The notes beneath the pieces are model-generated. The model ran no database searches. It worked only from the letters and a program-made list of their open reading frames with translations, and had not been told where the DNA came from. From NCBI GenBank assembly GCA_041690235.1, contig JAWLHS010000081.1:1-9492 (forward strand): a stretch of 9,492 bases of DNA, written 5' to 3'. The DNA is from SLSG01 sp041690235. Its GTDB lineage: Bacteria > Bacteroidota > Bacteroidia > Bacteroidales > UBA7960. Each line of letters starts with the position of its first letter. Within the stretch, counting starts at the first letter, position 1. Below, one piece after another: positions 7,232 to 9,492 of the stretch. The translations under genes were made by a program, and so were the position numbers.

Positions 7232-8629
7232 TTAGCGTGGTCTGATGCGGGTGGTTTCGTTGATCCAGCACTCAACCCTGTATGGATCTCCCTCGTCGTG
7301 TCCGTGGAAGAAAATATCCTCCATATTCGGGAAATACTGGGAATAGGTGTTGATAAACTGGGTGGCCCTGTCAACCACCTGTGGATCGCTATCCACATTG
7401 CGGGCCTGAATAAACTTATCAACGGCAGCCCAGTACGCTGTTTTCTTTGTAAATGCATCATCGCCGCAGTCATTGGCGCTGGCTGCATACAGCTCGCCAA
7501 TCAGAATATACGGCCTTCCGTCGTCAGACTTCATCCTGCTGGCTTCAAGGGCGTAATTCCTGGCCTGTGGGAAACGCCTCAGGTTGCGGAATGAGATTTC
7601 GGCCATAAGCAGGTAGATACGAAACTTCTCTTCGGTATAGTTTTCCGAATCATCGGCATCGTAAAGCGCAATGGCTTCCTCATAATACGATAAAGCTTCT
7701 GCGTGATTTTCCTGGTTGCCTTCAAGGCGCCCCATCAGGTAAGCCGATTGGGCCGTCGGATGCAGCCTGTGTAATGATTTGGTGGCGTTGAAAAACAGGG
7801 GACTTTCTGTACAACCTGACTTTTCAAGCATATCAGTGATCCGGGCGAGCAGTTCAGGATCTTCGGGGTTGGCTTCATAGCGCGGTTTAAAGATCTGAAC
7901 CAGGTTTTCGCAACTGGCGAAAGGCTCGAAAAGGATTTCGATGTTGTTCTTGGCTGGCACGTAATACACCGAATCCTGTGGTTTATGGATCAGGTTGTAG
8001 TCAATGATGTCGATGGCGCGGTCGTATTTTTCCACTACCTCGGTGGGCTCCACAAGGCCGGCCTCAGAGAGTCGCACGGTCGACTGGAAGTTGATCAGCA
8101 GGACGTCGGCCTGGGAATCGTTGCCTTCGAGCTGAATGGATCTCTCGGAAATTTCTTGCTGTTCCTGGACATTGCCCTGGTCGTACTGGTAAAGATCGGC
8201 CACTTTGCGGCCCAATACATAACCCTCGCGACCGAAATGCTCTATGCGCTGGTCATAGACCATCATCAGCGTATCGACAAGGGCCTTCCTCTTGATGGGG
8301 TCTGTTTCGGCCTGGTACAGGTGTTTTACCAAAACGGCGCCATGAATGTAAATATTCTGGGTGGCCAGGGGGCAGTTATGGAACATCCAGCGCCAGGGTT
8401 CAACGGCCATTTTGAAATTGCGCTGACGGTAATATTCAGCATAAAGCGACCAGTTTCTGACACATTGCACACTGTCTTCACCGTACCTGGGCTGCTCGTT
8501 GATGTCAGATGCCTCAAACCTGGCTGCCTCAATGCCGGGCGAAGAGTCCGCCCCGGCAGCTAACGCCTGGTTCCCGGTCATAAAAAACAGGGTCATTGCA
8601 GCAAAAAGGGTAAAAAGGTTCGTTTTCAT
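7232..8629 (-). CDS. Exported TPR-repeat protein of the LptC gene cluster
   Basis: The protein has 465 residues from the chosen ATG. Residues 1-24 are a signal peptide (MKTNLFTLFAAMTLFFMTGNQALA), which decides the start. A longer frame up to 8686 would overlap the preceding gene and put 19 residues ahead of the signal. The N-terminal part has a C56...C86 pair framing NWSLYAEYY and AVEPWRWMFHNCP, a pattern I recall as typical of a conserved Bacteroidetes family. TPR-like helices are visible at about 291-324 (AYLMGRLEGNQENHAEALSYYEEAI), 337-370 (LLMAEISFRNLRRFPQARNYALEAS) and 371-410. The function is not established. Between a beta-barrel protein and LptC, a scaffold role in envelope assembly is an inference. 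Six cysteines hint at disulphides in the periplasm. Confidence 0.88.
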   Translation of the reverse strand: MKTNLFTLFAAMTLFFMTGNQALAAGADSSPGIEAARFEASDINEQPRYGEDSVQCVRNWSLYAEYYRQRNFKMAVEPWRWMFHNCPLATQNIYIHGAVLVKHLYQAETDPIKRKALVDTLMMVYDQRIEHFGREGYVLGRKVADLYQYDQGNVQEQQEISERSIQLEGNDSQADVLLINFQSTVRLSEAGLVEPTEVVEKYDRAIDIIDYNLIHKPQDSVYYVPAKNNIEILFEPFASCENLVQIFKPRYEANPEDPELLARITDMLEKSGCTESPLFFNATKSLHRLHPTAQSAYLMGRLEGNQENHAEALSYYEEAIALYDADDSENYTEEKFRIYLLMAEISFRNLRRFPQARNYALEASRMKSDDGRPYILIGELYAASANDCGDDAFTKKTAYWAAVDKFIQARNVDSDPQVVDRATQFINTYSQYFPNMEDIFFHGHDEGDPYRVECWINETTRIRPR

Positions 8630-8637
8630 TTTCTTTT

Positions 8638-8643
8638 CCTCAA
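8638..8643 (-). promoter_or_regulatory. Shine-Dalgarno-like TTGAGG for the TPR gene
   Basis: TTGAGG ends eight bases before the ATG at 8629, in the 29-bp gap after the beta-barrel gene. It supports the inner start codon over the longer frame beginning at 8686. Bacteroidetes depend little on such sites, so it is only supporting evidence. Confidence 0.4.
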
Positions 8644-8658
8644 TTATTGTTTCGTTTT

Positions 8659-9492
8659 TTAGAAAAACCTTCGCCTCATGAACCAACGCTCGTAAATATT
8701 GACCCCGATATTAAACCTGAAAAAGTCTTCCCTGATCAGGTTATTGTCGGTGGTTCCCCTCTGGGCGTACTCAAACCCAATGTTCAATCCTGACAAAGAT
8801 CGTCTCAATGGTATACCTATTCCAAAACTTATGCCAAACTCATTCATGCTTTGGTTATTGGGATTGAGATAGGTTTGCCCGTACCGAAAACCAGCCCGGT
8901 ATTCCAGCCTGTGAATCAGGGTTGAAAATGTTTGTACCTGCGGATTGTGTTGTATGCCAAAGGCGAACTGATGGCTGTTGTTCAGGTTGTCTGAGTCACC
9001 GAAAAGACTGTATTCCTCCCAGTTCTGGCGCTGATAATCGATACCGGCCCCCCACTGGCTGTTCACCCTGGCGAATATGCCGGCACCCCAATAGGAAGGA
9101 AGAACCAGGTCCCCCTGGATGCCCTGGTCAATGCTGATGGTGTCGTACCTCGACATGCTGCCCGGAAGGATTCGTCTGACCACCTCGTTCCGGCTGGCCC
9201 CGATGGCTCTTTGGTCTCCGTAAATGAATCCAAGGGTATAGGCGCTTGTTTCAGTCGGCCTGAACTCATACTGGGCGCCCAACCCGAATTGCCAGCCGCT
9301 GACCTGGTTGGAAACAACCTTATTGGTTAGAAATATGGCGGCAGAATCCGAATAAACCGAGGTGTGATTTTCGAAGCGCCCGAACAGGTAAGAGGCATTC
9401 AATCCGACGGAAAAACCTTTGAAAGGCCTGATGGCTGTACCAACAAAGGCCTGGTTAATGCCCCCCTCGCCCTCGTAAACATAGTTCATGTT
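8659..9492 (-). CDS. Outer-membrane beta-barrel protein, 5' end outside window
   Basis: The last 277 residues of an outer-membrane beta-barrel are present; the frame stays open to the right edge, and the ATG at 9489 is internal to the gene. Alternating hydrophobic strands with aromatic belts recur: GFSVGLNASYLFGRF, GWQFGLGAQYEF, SAYTLGFIYGDQ, YWGAGIFAR, HQFAFGIQHN, HRLEYRAGFRYGQTYL, FGISFGIGIPLR, LNIGFEYAQRG, FFRFNIGVNIYERWF. The end (YERWFMRRRFF) is typical of Bacteroidetes barrels of the OmpP1/FadL-like group found ahead of this TPR-lptC pair. The ligand is unknown; transport of a hydrophobic compound, as in FadL, is possible but not shown. The stop lies 29 bp before the TPR gene, and the two are probably co-transcribed. 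Confidence 0.8.
   Translation of the reverse strand, partial: NMNYVYEGEGGINQAFVGTAIRPFKGFSVGLNASYLFGRFENHTSVYSDSAAIFLTNKVVSNQVSGWQFGLGAQYEFRPTETSAYTLGFIYGDQRAIGASRNEVVRRILPGSMSRYDTISIDQGIQGDLVLPSYWGAGIFARVNSQWGAGIDYQRQNWEEYSLFGDSDNLNNSHQFAFGIQHNPQVQTFSTLIHRLEYRAGFRYGQTYLNPNNQSMNEFGISFGIGIPLRRSLSGLNIGFEYAQRGTTDNNLIREDFFRFNIGVNIYERWFMRRRFF

Noticed and set aside
8630..8686. Longer N-terminus for the TPR protein
   Set aside because: It would overlap the end of the beta-barrel gene and place 19 polar residues before a clear signal peptide. The ATG at 8629 has an SD-like site.

Overview
The window looks like chromosomal DNA of a Bacteroidetes/Bacteroidota bacterium, probably Bacteroidales-like. 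The signs are a -7 promoter element of the TAnnTTTG type, a lipoprotein LptC and a CorC/HlyC protein in one gene string, a PpiD/SurA-like foldase with one membrane anchor, and a very large modular secreted protein built from Bacteroidetes-type beta-sandwich domains. All six genes are on the minus strand, so the window is read from right to left.

Envelope-biogenesis block (9492 down to 2983). The order is an outer-membrane beta-barrel protein (5' end outside the window), a periplasmic TPR protein, the lipoprotein LptC, a CNNM/CorC-type membrane protein (GldE/TlyC-like), and a PpiD-like peptidyl-prolyl isomerase. The first four genes are separated by only 29, 3 and 21 bp and are probably one transcript. 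The isomerase follows after 136 bp that carry its own TAnnTTTG promoter element. From memory of the phylum, this gene order is widely kept, and it links LPS export, outer-membrane proteins and periplasmic folding.

Intergenic region (2707 to 2982). It holds a 14-bp tandem repeat (three copies) touching the isomerase stop codon, a GC-rich interrupted palindrome, a candidate promoter for the next gene, and a striking 43-nt hairpin that would lie close to the 5' end of that gene's mRNA.

Accessory block (2706 down to 1). One large secreted multidomain protein runs off the left edge. It has a signal peptide, two tandem ligand-binding-like beta-sandwich repeats, a starch-binding-like domain, the two halves of a choice-of-anchor J (cleaved adhesin) domain in reversed order, a carboxypeptidase-regulatory-like domain, and a second starch-binding-like domain that breaks off part-way. 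Codon 49 is an in-frame TAG; the other 901 codons are open. The C-terminus is not seen, so type IX secretion is a guess.

The most unusual points are the lone TAG in an otherwise intact frame, the half-domain order of the large protein, and the hairpin in its leader. No clearly new defence or mobile system is visible; there are no RNA genes, CRISPR arrays or insertion sequences that I can support.
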